The notes: generated by a model from the letters alone, not told the origin. A stretch of DNA of 64,000 bases from Treponema sp. (GCA_024402695.1 JAKSTG010000006.1:39186-103185), one strand, 5' to 3'. Positions 45,342-53,613 are shown, counted from the stretch's first letter. Numbers and translations: made by a program.

Positions 45342-45941
45342 TTAAAAACTGGTTCGTCCCCGGAAGCTTAAAGAAAGAGTTCTCTTGTCGATATATTCAA
45401 GATCGCCTCCTACAGGAATACCTGTTGCGAGGCGTGTTACTTTTATGCCGCGGTCCCCGAACTGTTCGGTAATAATTTTGTTTATAAAAAGGGCAGTAGT
45501 ATCACCTTCAACAGTTGGGTTCGTAGCAACAATAACTTCCTGCACATTTCCTTCGCGGATTCGGTCTGCAAGTTTGGCTATGGAAAGCTGGTCTGGACCA
45601 ATTCCTTCCAGGGGTTTGATGAGCCCGCCAAGAACATGGTAAAGTCCGCGGAATTCTTTGTAGGCTTCGATGGTGCCTACATCCTGAGGTTGTTCTACAA
45701 CACAGATAATGCTGGTGTCGCGGAGCCCGTCTGAGCAGACAGGACACGGATCATTTTCTGTCCATGTGCCGCAAATTGAACAGGGCTTGATTTTCTCGTG
45801 GAGGACGGAAAGTCGCTGAGCAAATTTCTGGGCTTCAAAGGCGTCCTGTTTAAGAAGATGGTTTACGATTCTGACTGCCGATTTTTTGCCAATGCCAGGC
45901 AGCCTTGAAAAAGATTCTGTTAATTCGTCAAAAGCAGACAT
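45342..45941 (-). CDS. recR: Recombination protein RecR
   Basis: A 199-residue RecR, which with RecO/RecF loads RecA at gaps. It has the helix-hairpin-helix LPGIGKKSA (14-22), a four-cysteine zinc site (C54, C57, C66, C69) and a Toprim domain starting at IICVVEQPQDV. It is the last gene of the DUF308-thyX-ybaB-recR series. A small gap with hairpins separates it from ybaB. Confidence 0.96.
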   Translation of the reverse strand: MSAFDELTESFSRLPGIGKKSAVRIVNHLLKQDAFEAQKFAQRLSVLHEKIKPCSICGTWTENDPCPVCSDGLRDTSIICVVEQPQDVGTIEAYKEFRGLYHVLGGLIKPLEGIGPDQLSIAKLADRIREGNVQEVIVATNPTVEGDTTALFINKIITEQFGDRGIKVTRLATGIPVGGDLEYIDKRTLSLSFRGRTSF

Positions 45942-45977
45942 GTTCCCCTCACAAAAAAGGCCTTCCCAGGGCCATAA

Positions 45978-45993
45978 AAAAAGGCGCCTTTTT
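45978..45993. terminator. Palindrome between ybaB and recR, possible attenuator
   Basis: AAAAAGGC at 45978-45985 with its complement at 45986-45993 forms a perfect 16-bp palindrome with T-rich ends on both strands. A second GGCC..GGCC pair followed by T6 on the minus strand lies at 45957-45973. Either could reduce read-through into recR. Confidence 0.4.
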
Positions 45994-46009
45994 ATGACGC
46001 CCTTGAAGA

Positions 46010-46315
46010 TTAAAGTCCAGGAATGTTCAGTCCTGAAAGCATTGGTCCGGACATTTCCTTTATTTTGTCCTGAACTTTGCTGATTGCATCGTGCTGTGCA
46101 GCCTTAATAAGGTCTTCCAGCATTTTTACATCCCGGTTATCTACACAGATTGGGTCCAGGTGGATATCAATCATTTCGAACTTACCGTTCAATGTTACTT
46201 CTACCATACGGCCGCCTGAAGAACCAGTGGCTGTAATTTCTGCCAGCTGGCCCTGAACATTTTCCAGCTGTTCTTTGATGGCGCCGGCATTTTTGAATAA
46301 TTCAAAAGGATTCAT
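46010..46315 (-). CDS. YbaB/EbfC family nucleoid-associated protein
   Basis: A 101-residue YbaB/EbfC homologue, a small dimeric DNA-binding protein known from Borrelia as EbfC. Start MNPFELFKNAGAIKEQLENVQGQLAEI and the TGSSGGRMVEVTLNGKFEMIDIHLDP strand pair are typical. Its ATG overlaps the thyX stop as TAATG. The ybaB-recR order is very common in bacteria; dnaX, the usual upstream partner, is absent here and thyX takes that place. Confidence 0.94.
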   Translation of the reverse strand: MNPFELFKNAGAIKEQLENVQGQLAEITATGSSGGRMVEVTLNGKFEMIDIHLDPICVDNRDVKMLEDLIKAAQHDAISKVQDKIKEMSGPMLSGLNIPGL

Positions 46316-47151
46316 TAGAGCTGTGTTCCTGTTGCGATTTTTTCGTTGAAACGTTCAAGCTTCTTTCCTTCAAGAGGATTTGGCTGACCGTTCATTACAG
46401 CACGGAGTGCTTCCATTTCTTCGCCAGAGAAGTTTACACCGTGTTCCATGTGGTTGATGAAAGATTCTGTAGCCATTGGAGCAACTTTCTTACACATTTC
46501 CAGCATTACTTCTGCATAAACGCGGATTTCGTACTGTGCGTGTGAATCCAGGCGCAATTTCAGGAAGTGGAACAGGTTGTGAAGGTCCATTTCCCAGTAG
46601 AATTCTGTGTAAAGTGAAAGTGGAAGATTAACACGTGCAAGTTCGCGTGCAACTCCGTCATCCAGAAGTTCTGAATAGTTTTCGTAAGCAGCTTTCTGTC
46701 CTGCAACCAGGTTGTCTACAACTTTCTGTGCTTCAGCAGTATCAAAGGCTTCTGTAGCACGGCCCTGTTTGTTATCTTTGCTCTGAGGAGAAACTTTGTC
46801 CAGTTCTGGAACATAGAATTCTTCCTTCATTACAGAATATCTTCCTGAAACTTCGTTCATACGTCCCATGCGGTGGCGAACCCACTGGCGGGCAACGAAG
46901 ATAGGCATTTTTACGTGGAAGGTCATTACAACCTGTTCAAATGGAGAAGTGTGCTGGTGACGAAGCAGATAATCAATAAGAGCTCCATCCTGTGAAACTG
47001 TTTTTGTTCCTTCACCATAAGAAACACGGGCAGACTGAACAATTCTCTGGTCTCCGCCAAAGTAGTCTACAAGTCTTACAAAACCTTTATCGAGAACCGG
47101 ATATTCTTTATCCAGAATTTCTTCAGCTGCAGGTACAACGCAATGTGCCAT
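46315..47151 (-). CDS. thyX: FAD-dependent thymidylate synthase
   Basis: A 278-residue ThyX, which makes dTMP from dUMP using methylene-tetrahydrofolate and FAD. The ThyX signature RHR-x7-S is complete at 92-102 (RHRMGRMNEVS). Other blocks are SPFEQVVMTFHVKMPIFVARQW and DLHNLFHFLKLRLDSHAQYEIR. It lies 5 bases after the DUF308 gene and overlaps ybaB by one base. Confidence 0.96.
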   Translation of the reverse strand: MAHCVVPAAEEILDKEYPVLDKGFVRLVDYFGGDQRIVQSARVSYGEGTKTVSQDGALIDYLLRHQHTSPFEQVVMTFHVKMPIFVARQWVRHRMGRMNEVSGRYSVMKEEFYVPELDKVSPQSKDNKQGRATEAFDTAEAQKVVDNLVAGQKAAYENYSELLDDGVARELARVNLPLSLYTEFYWEMDLHNLFHFLKLRLDSHAQYEIRVYAEVMLEMCKKVAPMATESFINHMEHGVNFSGEEMEALRAVMNGQPNPLEGKKLERFNEKIATGTQL

Positions 47152-47156
47152 TAATT

Positions 47157-47771
47157 TTACTCCTCGTCAGAATTTGTTGAGTAAGGATAACCGTCAGATT
47201 CGTCTCTTACTTCAACATCTGTTACTTTGATTTCTTTTTTATGTTCAATCACCTGAATCAGAATGAATCCGGCTCCGACAAGCAGAGCTACAACTCCGAT
47301 TATGCGGAGGATCATTGATCCAAGTTTTGCAGGACCTATTACCAGGAGAAGAATTCCCGAGGCTAGAGTCACAATGTTTACAAGTTTAAGCTGTTTCCCG
47401 TCTGCTTCTCCCTGTGCTTCTGAATCATTGAGCTTGATTTTTGAAGTGGCAAGGAAACCGGCGCATCCGGAAATGATAAGGTAGAAGGCAAGAATGAAGG
47501 TCATAACTGCCCATGCGGCTCCGGCTAAAGTCAGAGGCATAACAATGGCCAGAAGACCGATCACAATGTTTCCGATTGATTTATAAAGTGTTGTCTTCTG
47601 GAAGAAGTCGTTGTCGAAAAGTTTGCGTTCAGAAACGATGCCGTAGATTCCTTCGATTACAGCTGTAAGTCCAAAAAGTACGAGGATAAGTTTTACACAG
47701 AACTGAGGAACAATAAGCAGAAGGAGTCCGGCAATAGCGGCCGAAATCCCGATAATCCAGTTTCTTTTCAT
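47157..47771 (-). CDS. DUF308/HdeD-like membrane protein
   Basis: A 204-residue protein with about six hydrophobic segments arranged in pairs (GISAAIAGLLLLIVPQFCVKLILVLFGLTAVIEGIYGI at the start). This is the HdeD/DUF308 pattern. A cytoplasmic loop of about 25 polar residues (KLNDSEAQGEADGKQ) separates the halves, and the C-terminal tail is acidic. Function unknown. It leads the thyX-ybaB-recR run. Confidence 0.8.
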   Translation of the reverse strand: MKRNWIIGISAAIAGLLLLIVPQFCVKLILVLFGLTAVIEGIYGIVSERKLFDNDFFQKTTLYKSIGNIVIGLLAIVMPLTLAGAAWAVMTFILAFYLIISGCAGFLATSKIKLNDSEAQGEADGKQLKLVNIVTLASGILLLVIGPAKLGSMILRIIGVVALLVGAGFILIQVIEHKKEIKVTDVEVRDESDGYPYSTNSDEE

Positions 47772-47840
47772 ATTAACCCTCCGGTAAAAAATGAGTCTTC
47801 TATAAATATACTGAAGTTATGAACTTCTGTGGAAAATATA

Positions 47841-49079
47841 TTAGCGGATCTGGGTTCTGGTATCGTACATACGTTTCATTTCATCAATATTGTGAACAAT
47901 GATGTATGTTTCATAAACTTCAATCTTGCGTTTTTCTACAAGACGGTTAACTTCGTCGCGTGTTACTTCCAGTGAAAGTCCTGCCCAGTGTGCCATATCA
48001 GAAACAGTAACGTTGAAACGTCTTGCTTTTTCTGTTTTTGCTGTTGTTGAAGGATTCATTTCATCCAGCATGAGGAATACATCGGCAAGGCGGGCCTGAA
48101 GATCTTTTACAACAAGGATTCTGAAGCGGCGTTTCTGGTCGTAAATACGTTTGCAGAAAAGCTTAAGCAGAATCAGGGCAATCTGAGGGTTTCCTGTAAT
48201 CAGGATTTCAAAGTTTTCTTTATTGAATTCAAGACATTCTACGCGGCCCGCAGCCATACAAGTTGCAGAACGAGGTGATTTGTCCAGAATTGCCATTTCA
48301 CCGAAGAATTCTCCCGGCTTGAGGATATCAAGGTTTTTAGAAGCGCCATTAACACATTTTACCAGCTGAACGTTTCCGCTCTGAATAAGGTAGAAGCAGT
48401 CTCCAGGTTCGTGTTCGGCAATGATTACCTGACCAGGTTCGTAAACTTTCTTGAAGCGTTCGAAAGCTGGAAGAGAGAAAATTGGAAGTGATGAACCTTC
48501 GCTTGCAGAATCAGAAGAATCTGAAAGTCTGTTTCTCTGTGCTGAACGTTCAGAACGGAGTTTTGCATCGGCATAAAGCTTTGCAACTTCGTCCTTGCGA
48601 ACTGTATCAGGATATCTTTTAAGGAATTTGAGGTAAACGTCGCAGGCTGAACGGTACATTTCATCTTCGTAGAAAGCTTTTGCAACTGCGAGCATACCTG
48701 TCTGCTGGTCTTCCATTACATTGTTAAGAATTGATTCTGTTTTTCTGTGGATCTGGCGGAGCTGGTTAGAGAAAACGCGGAGCATTTTCATGATGAGTGC
48801 TTTGTTGTTGCTGAACATAAGTTCAAATTCCTGCACTGTAAGTGAAACCGCAATTGTGTCCTGTACAACTGTTGCTGTTTCTTCGCGCTGGAAGTGTCCC
48901 AAAGCTGATTTTACGCCAAAGAATTCACCTGCTTTAACCTGTTCAGAAATCGGTTCTCCCGATTCAATGTCAGTGCTTGAGAGAAGAACCATACCGCGCT
49001 GAAGAATGAAAATGCGCTCGTCTCTGTCTCCTTCAAAATAGATGATAGAACCTTTTGAATACTGAATTGCCTTTGGCAT
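47841..49079 (-). CDS. Crp/Fnr-type regulator with two cyclic-nucleotide-binding domains
   Basis: A 412-residue protein with a cNMP-binding fold at about 8-115, a TPR-like linker (127-170, FYEDEMYRSACDVYLKFLKRYPD), a serine-rich spacer (182-197), a second cNMP fold at about 208-325 and a C-terminal winged helix. The second domain has a good phosphate-binding cassette (GEFFGEMAILDKSPRSATC). In the first the cassette is degenerate (GEFFGVKSALGHFQREETATV), so it may not bind nucleotide. It probably acts as a cytoplasmic transcription regulator. It precedes the DUF308 gene by 69 bases. Confidence 0.85.
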   Translation of the reverse strand: MPKAIQYSKGSIIYFEGDRDERIFILQRGMVLLSSTDIESGEPISEQVKAGEFFGVKSALGHFQREETATVVQDTIAVSLTVQEFELMFSNNKALIMKMLRVFSNQLRQIHRKTESILNNVMEDQQTGMLAVAKAFYEDEMYRSACDVYLKFLKRYPDTVRKDEVAKLYADAKLRSERSAQRNRLSDSSDSASEGSSLPIFSLPAFERFKKVYEPGQVIIAEHEPGDCFYLIQSGNVQLVKCVNGASKNLDILKPGEFFGEMAILDKSPRSATCMAAGRVECLEFNKENFEILITGNPQIALILLKLFCKRIYDQKRRFRILVVKDLQARLADVFLMLDEMNPSTTAKTEKARRFNVTVSDMAHWAGLSLEVTRDEVNRLVEKRKIEVYETYIIVHNIDEMKRMYDTRTQIR

Positions 49080-49159
49080 ACTTTTTGCACTCCGTAAACA
49101 GATTATAGATTAGACTAAATTATATCATAGATGTTCAAAATGTGCTATTGTAAATGTAA

Positions 49160-50017
49160 ATGATAGATTTCCACGTTCACACCACCGCTTCAGACGGTCA
49201 GTACAGCCCTTCAGACATCATCCGCCTTGCAAAAGAGAAAGGAATTACGGCCATTGCCATTACAGACCACGACACAGTTGCCGGTCTTGAGGAAGGGGAG
49301 AAGGCTGCAAAGGAAGCGGGAATCAAGTTTATTCGCGGTGTTGAGCTTAATATTCAGTGGCCAACGGGAGAATTTCATCTTCTGGGCCTTGGGTTAAAGG
49401 AAATTTCACCATCCCTTCAGGAAATAATCGATAATCTTCAGAAAAACCGCCAGGAACGCAATTATCTCATGTTCGAAAAGCTGAAGGAGCTTTTCCCTGA
49501 ACTTTCCTGGGAAGAACTTCAGGAAATGTTCCCTGACACAGTCTTGGGGCGTCCTCATTTTGCCCGCTATCTTGTAAGCAAGGGAATCGTAAAACAGAAT
49601 CAGGTGGCTTTTAATAAATATCTTGGAAAAGGCCGGGAATGCTATGTGCCAAGAACCGGTGCTAATCTTGATGAAGCCATTGTGGCAATCACCGAATCGG
49701 GCGGCTGTCCCGTAATTGCACATCCAATGTCCCTTTTTATTTCCTGGGGCAAACTGCCGGAAGTAATCCAGGACATTTATGACCGGGGAATCGTGGGCCT
49801 TGAAGCGTATCACCCTGGCGCCAGAAATTCCGAATGTTTCAGACTTAATGAATTGGGCCGCAAGATCGGCTTCTTCATTACAGGCGCCAGCGACTTTCAC
49901 GGGGAAAAGATTCGCAGGGATCGAAAGCTGGGCCACACCTGCGGCGGACGGAAAATCGATGAAAAGCTTATTCCGGAAATTGAAGAGATTGTGGAAGAGT
50001 TAAGAGTGAAGAGTTAA
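49160..50017 (+). CDS. PHP-domain phosphoesterase (RNase AM/YciV-like)
   Basis: A 285-residue PHP protein. Metal-binding motifs are visible: DFHVHTTASDGQYSP at the start (His5, His7), ITDHDT, the GVELN block, VIAHP and a late SDFHG. Relatives degrade short RNAs or 3',5'-bisphosphates; the substrate here is not proven. The last codons and the TAA stop are made by the second copy of a 14-bp tandem repeat. The radical SAM gene follows 23 bases later. Confidence 0.9.
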   Translation: MIDFHVHTTASDGQYSPSDIIRLAKEKGITAIAITDHDTVAGLEEGEKAAKEAGIKFIRGVELNIQWPTGEFHLLGLGLKEISPSLQEIIDNLQKNRQERNYLMFEKLKELFPELSWEELQEMFPDTVLGRPHFARYLVSKGIVKQNQVAFNKYLGKGRECYVPRTGANLDEAIVAITESGGCPVIAHPMSLFISWGKLPEVIQDIYDRGIVGLEAYHPGARNSECFRLNELGRKIGFFITGASDFHGEKIRRDRKLGHTCGGRKIDEKLIPEIEEIVEELRVKS

Positions 50018-50021
50018 GAGT
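49994..50021 (+). repeat. 14-bp tandem repeat over the stop codon of the PHP gene
   Basis: GAAGAGTTAAGAGT at 49994-50007 is repeated exactly at 50008-50021. The second copy supplies the in-frame TAA (50015-50017), so the duplication sets the C-terminus EELRVKS. Confidence 0.9.
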
Positions 50022-50040
50022 TGGATTATTGTTGGGGTGT

Positions 50041-51996
50041 ATGTCTGAAGTTTTGATTGTTGCGGTGAATTCAAGTTTTTCTCATACGAATATTGCGGTG
50101 CGATACTTGAAGTATTATGCCGAGGGTAAGTTTCCTGGAAGAACTGAATTCTGCGAGTATACAATCAATCAACCGATGGGCGAGATTATAAGGGGAGTGA
50201 ATTCTTACAATCCTAAGGTTGTGCTTTTTTCAACTTACATCTGGAATGTGGAAGCGGTTGAACGTATCGCAAAAAATCTGAAGGCTCTGAAGCCGGAACT
50301 TATAATCGGCGCGGGCGGACCGGAAGCAGGTTTCCGTGGCGCTGACTTTCTTAAAGAAAATCCTGATTTTGATCTGATAGTAAAAGGGGAAGGGGAATCG
50401 GTCTTTGCCAGACTTGTGGAAAAATACGCAACTGCAAAGGAAGAAGATTTCCTGACTTCTCTTTCTGATTTGAAAGGCCTGTATCTTAGGAATCCGGCTT
50501 CTCCTGATGAAGTGATTTTTACAGGGGAGCAGGAACTGATCTGTGACCTTGGCGAGCTGCCTTTTCCGTACCCGGATCTGGAACTACTGGATGTAAATCA
50601 CAAAATCTTCTATTACGAATCAAGTCGCGGCTGTCCTTTTTCCTGCGCTTACTGCATGAGTTCCCTGGACAAAAAAGTCCGCTTTGTTCCGCTTGAAAAA
50701 GTCTTTGCCGATCTGCAGCGTTTTCTGGATGCTGGGGTAAAGCTTGTTAAGTTTGTTGACCGAACCTACAACCTTAAACCGGAACGTTATATTGCCATCT
50801 GGAAATACATTACGGAACACCATAATGGAAAAACAATGTTCCATTTTGAAATCGAAGGGGAGTTCCTGAGCGAAGAGGCAATGGAATTTTTGCAGACAGT
50901 TCCGGAAGGAATCATGCAGTTCGAGATTGGAGTGCAGAGTTCCAATCCTGTCGTACTTAAGGCCTGCGGTCGTTCTCCGGAAACAGAAACTTTAAAATCA
51001 AATATTCTGCGCATTCCGAAAACAATTCATACTCATCTGGATCTTATTGCCGGTCTTCCTTTTGAAGATCTGGAAAGCTTCGGCCGTTCCTTTGACTTCG
51101 TCATGAACATTGAGCCCGACGCTCTTCAGCTGGGCTTCCTTAAGGTTTTGTTCGGCGCCCCCATAAACTCCTTCTGTTCTAGCACCGGATGGAAATGGAT
51201 GAAGACGCCGCCTTACGAAGTTTTGGAAACTCCGTATTTGAGTTATGACGAAATCCTCTTTCTGAAAGATCTGGAAAACTGTCTGGATGCTTACTGGAAT
51301 GATCATAATTTTGATATTGTCATGAAATATCTGGCGGCGGCAGTTTCAGAGGGGACAGACCCCTCTGCACATCTTGCAGACCAGACAAAGGGGACAGACC
51401 CCTCTGCATTCGGGAAGCGCTGGTGGAAACTTTTCGTTTCCCTTACAAAGTGGCTCCAGTCTAAAAACGTTTTTGCTTCCGCCCATCAGAAAGACTACTG
51501 GGCCGAAATGCTTCATGAGTATTTAACCAGCAGTTTACTTCTTCCGCCTTCCGCACTGTTTGTGGCACGGGAACTTCTCCGTTTTGATTACATTGCCGGC
51601 GGAAAGAAAACAAATCCGCCTGCCTGGCTTTGCCGTCATTACGACGACCAGGCCCATTACGATGCTCTTCGGGCAACTACGGGAATCAAACATTCCCGCC
51701 TGGATTTCGTGTACTCCGATTACGACAGCTTTGCGGTAAATCCGCTGGATCCGGAAACCTGGTTTTCAAAAGCAAAGGGGACAGACCTCCTTGAAAAGCT
51801 TACGGACCAATCAGAGGGGACAGACCCCCTTGCTGCCTTTGCTGCAGACCTGCCGTCTTTCCCGATTCTTTTCCTTTACGCCCGGAAAGAAAGTGACCGC
51901 CCGTCAGATTTCCAGCGGAAGCCTCATCAGATTCTTGTGGAATCCGGCAATCAGTCATCTTATATAATAGAAACAAAAAAAGAAGTTGAAGAATAA
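50041..51996 (+). CDS. B12-binding-domain radical SAM protein
   Basis: A 651-residue protein. A cobalamin-binding-type Rossmann domain (about 3-125: VLIVAVNSSFSHTNIAVRYLK, VVLFSTYIWN, GGPEAGFRG) is followed by a radical SAM domain with CxxxCxxC at C198, C202, C205 (RGCPFSCAYC), and a DUF4080-like C-terminal part. Substrate unknown. I start at ATG 50041; an in-frame TTG at 50029 would add four residues. The C-terminal half carries four short GTDP segments encoded by GGGGACAGACC repeats, in two pairs, that look like in-frame insertions. Its stop overlaps the TSUP start (TAATG). Confidence 0.88.
   Translation: MSEVLIVAVNSSFSHTNIAVRYLKYYAEGKFPGRTEFCEYTINQPMGEIIRGVNSYNPKVVLFSTYIWNVEAVERIAKNLKALKPELIIGAGGPEAGFRGADFLKENPDFDLIVKGEGESVFARLVEKYATAKEEDFLTSLSDLKGLYLRNPASPDEVIFTGEQELICDLGELPFPYPDLELLDVNHKIFYYESSRGCPFSCAYCMSSLDKKVRFVPLEKVFADLQRFLDAGVKLVKFVDRTYNLKPERYIAIWKYITEHHNGKTMFHFEIEGEFLSEEAMEFLQTVPEGIMQFEIGVQSSNPVVLKACGRSPETETLKSNILRIPKTIHTHLDLIAGLPFEDLESFGRSFDFVMNIEPDALQLGFLKVLFGAPINSFCSSTGWKWMKTPPYEVLETPYLSYDEILFLKDLENCLDAYWNDHNFDIVMKYLAAAVSEGTDPSAHLADQTKGTDPSAFGKRWWKLFVSLTKWLQSKNVFASAHQKDYWAEMLHEYLTSSLLLPPSALFVARELLRFDYIAGGKKTNPPAWLCRHYDDQAHYDALRATTGIKHSRLDFVYSDYDSFAVNPLDPETWFSKAKGTDLLEKLTDQSEGTDPLAAFAADLPSFPILFLYARKESDRPSDFQRKPHQILVESGNQSSYIIETKKEVEE
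51349..51408. repeat. Paired GGGGACAGACC element, copy 1 (inside the radical SAM gene)
   Basis: AGGGGACAGACCCCT-type hairpin sequences begin at 51351 and 51390, 39 bases apart. They code EGTDPSA and KGTDPSA in frame. The palindrome is AGGGG/CCCCT around ACAGA. Confidence 0.85.
51775..51833. repeat. Paired GGGGACAGACC element, copy 2 (inside the radical SAM gene)
   Basis: The same core begins at 51777 and 51816, again 39 bases apart, coding KGTDLLE and EGTDPLA. The equal spacing and a similar L-x-DQ segment between the cores show that copies 1 and 2 are related elements, not chance matches. Confidence 0.85.
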
Positions 51997-52757
51997 TGGA
52001 ACCAAAAGTTTTTCTTATTGTTTGTCCCCTGATTTTTCTGGCAGGGTTTATTGATGCAATCGGCGGCGGCGGCGGATTGATTTCTCTTCCTGCATATCTT
52101 CTTGCGGGACTTCCGCCTCACACAGCAATCGCAACCAACAAGCTGTCTTCCTGCATGGGAAGCACAGTTGCCACAATCAGACTTTGCCGCGGCGGTCACG
52201 TCTATTGGTGCTTGGCCATATTCACAGTGATTGTTGCAGTTCTTGGATCAAGCATAGGTGCAAATCTGAATCTTCTGGTTAGTGATGAAATAATGGTCTA
52301 CATTCTTGTGGCCGTTCTGCCTGTGACCGCGTTTATAGTTCTGAACAAAAAACTTTTCCGCGACAATACAGACCAATCAGAATCACCTGAGCTTACAAAA
52401 CGCACCTGGATCGTGGCTTCCCTGGCTGCCCTGATCATCGGGGCTTACGACGGATTCTACGGTCCCGGCACCGGAACTTTCCTTATTCTGGCTTTTACAG
52501 TTTTTGCCCGCCTGGATGTAAGAACCGCCAACGCCCACACAAAAATAATCAACCTGACAACCAACATTACTTCTCTGGTCGTGTTCCTTTTGAACGGGGA
52601 AGGGATAATCCTTCTTGGACTCACAGCGGGCCTTTGCAATATGGTGGCAAGTTATCTTGGGGCAGGGCTCATGCTCAAAAACGGCACGAAGATAGTCCGC
52701 CCGGCAATCATCCTTGTGCTGGTGCTGCTTCTTGTAAAGGTTCTTTTCTTCCGTTAA
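51996..52757 (+). CDS. TSUP (TauE/SafE) family permease
   Basis: A 253-residue membrane protein with about eight hydrophobic segments. The N-terminal GFIDAIGGGGGLISLPAYLLAGLPPHTAIATNKLSS block and the second-half GAYDGFYGPGTGTFLILAF block are the two diagnostic repeats of the family, which moves sulfur-containing or other organic anions. The substrate is unknown. Translation is coupled to the radical SAM gene by a TAATG overlap. Confidence 0.92.
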   Translation: MEPKVFLIVCPLIFLAGFIDAIGGGGGLISLPAYLLAGLPPHTAIATNKLSSCMGSTVATIRLCRGGHVYWCLAIFTVIVAVLGSSIGANLNLLVSDEIMVYILVAVLPVTAFIVLNKKLFRDNTDQSESPELTKRTWIVASLAALIIGAYDGFYGPGTGTFLILAFTVFARLDVRTANAHTKIINLTTNITSLVVFLLNGEGIILLGLTAGLCNMVASYLGAGLMLKNGTKIVRPAIILVLVLLLVKVLFFR

Positions 52758-53045
52758 TCTGCGTCATTTACAAAGTGCGTAAAAAAGACACACTGCCCGC
52801 TGGTTTTCTTCGGGCAGCAGGTCACAATGGCACTTTTTTCCTTTTCATTTTTGGGGCTTGCGTGGCTTCCAGCCCCGCCGGCGCTTCCGGGCTCCACTAC
52901 GTTCGGTCCTTCACTGCCGTTCCGGACCCGCTTCGCGGCCCTCCAGTGCCTAAGCCAGGACCACTCAGGGGCCTATTTCTGTAAAAACTCCCGATTTCCC
53001 GCAAATTTTTTCACAAAGGCAGCAGAAATCCTTTTTATTTATTTC
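52758..53045. other. Intergenic region with hairpin and GC-rich element
   Basis: No credible gene. A hairpin CTGCCCG (52793-52799) with CGGGCAG (52811-52817), followed shortly by a T6 run, probably ends the TSUP transcript. About 52855-52975 is strikingly GC-rich against the AT-rich surroundings, with CCGCCGG, GGGCTCC and GTCC..GGAC words, and is probably a dispersed intergenic repeat or a structured element. The rest, to the sigma-54 promoter, is AT-rich and featureless. Confidence 0.6.
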
Positions 53046-53062
53046 TTGGCACGGAACTTGCT
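53046..53062 (+). promoter_or_regulatory. Sigma-54 (-24/-12) promoter of hsp20
   Basis: TTGGCACGGAACTTGCT matches the sigma-54 consensus TGGCACG-N4-TTGCW without a mismatch. The GG (53048-53049) and GC (53060-53061) are ten bases apart as required. The start site should fall near 53073, about 90 bases before the Hsp20 ATG. Sigma-54 needs an enhancer-binding activator; no such gene is in the window. Confidence 0.85.
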
Positions 53063-53072
53063 ATAAGTATAG

Positions 53073-53088
53073 TGTAACGAAAGTTACA
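53073..53088 (+). promoter_or_regulatory. Hairpin with GAAA tetraloop at the predicted 5' end of hsp20 mRNA
   Basis: TGTAAC (53073-53078) and GTTACA (53083-53088) enclose a GAAA loop. It starts within a base or so of the predicted sigma-54 start site, so it would cap the transcript's 5' end. Confidence 0.55.
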
Positions 53089-53159
53089 GAACAAAACTAA
53101 ATCTTATTAAAGTTCCCCTTGCAGGACAGTTTGCCGCTGCAGGGAACAAGGAGTATAAA

Positions 53160-53588
53160 ATGAACGAACTTTCAATTTTTGACGCACTTTTCGACGATGT
53201 ATTTGGAACAGGAAAACCTGCTTCATACCGTACAAACTTCGCAACACCACGTGTTGATGTTAAGGCAGACGAACAGGGCTATGTTCTGGAAATGGATCTT
53301 CCAGGTCGTTCAGAAAACGATGTAAACATTGAACTGGATCACAATACACTGACAATCTCTTCAAAGGAAACTTCAGCCCGCGAAGAAAAGAAAGATGCAA
53401 AAGAAGAAGCCAAAACAAACTGGATCATCCGTGAACGCCGCACTTCTCAGTTCAAACGCAGCTTCACACTTCCAGACGATGTAAACGGCGAAGCAATTTC
53501 CGCAACTTTCAAAAACGGCGTTCTCACTCTGACAATGCCACGCCAGGAATTGCCTGCACCTAAAAAGATTCTGATCAGCGCAGCCTAA
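53160..53588 (+). CDS. Hsp20/alpha-crystallin small heat-shock protein
   Basis: A 142-residue small heat-shock chaperone that binds unfolding proteins in the cytoplasm. The alpha-crystallin domain runs from about 28 to 130 (TPRVDVKADEQGYVLEMDLPGRSENDVNIELDHNTLTISSKE ... FKNGVLTLTMPR) and the C-terminal I-x-I motif is ILI. The insert EEKKDAKEEAKTNWIIRERR is charged. AAGGAG precedes the ATG. Transcription most likely comes from the sigma-54 promoter at 53046-53062. Two hairpins follow the stop. Confidence 0.95.
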   Translation: MNELSIFDALFDDVFGTGKPASYRTNFATPRVDVKADEQGYVLEMDLPGRSENDVNIELDHNTLTISSKETSAREEKKDAKEEAKTNWIIRERRTSQFKRSFTLPDDVNGEAISATFKNGVLTLTMPRQELPAPKKILISAA

Positions 53589-53613
53589 GGCGCAAGATGT
53601 TTCCATAACTTCC

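Noticed and set aside
49406..49936. 176-residue minus-strand frame opposite the PHP gene
   Set aside because: Complete overlap with a gene having clear metal-binding motifs; it has no recognisable domain.
52634..53066. Open frames of 79 and 116 residues after the TSUP gene
   Set aside because: They cover the GC-rich block and a hairpin, show Pro/Ala-rich unnatural composition, and one starts inside the permease gene.
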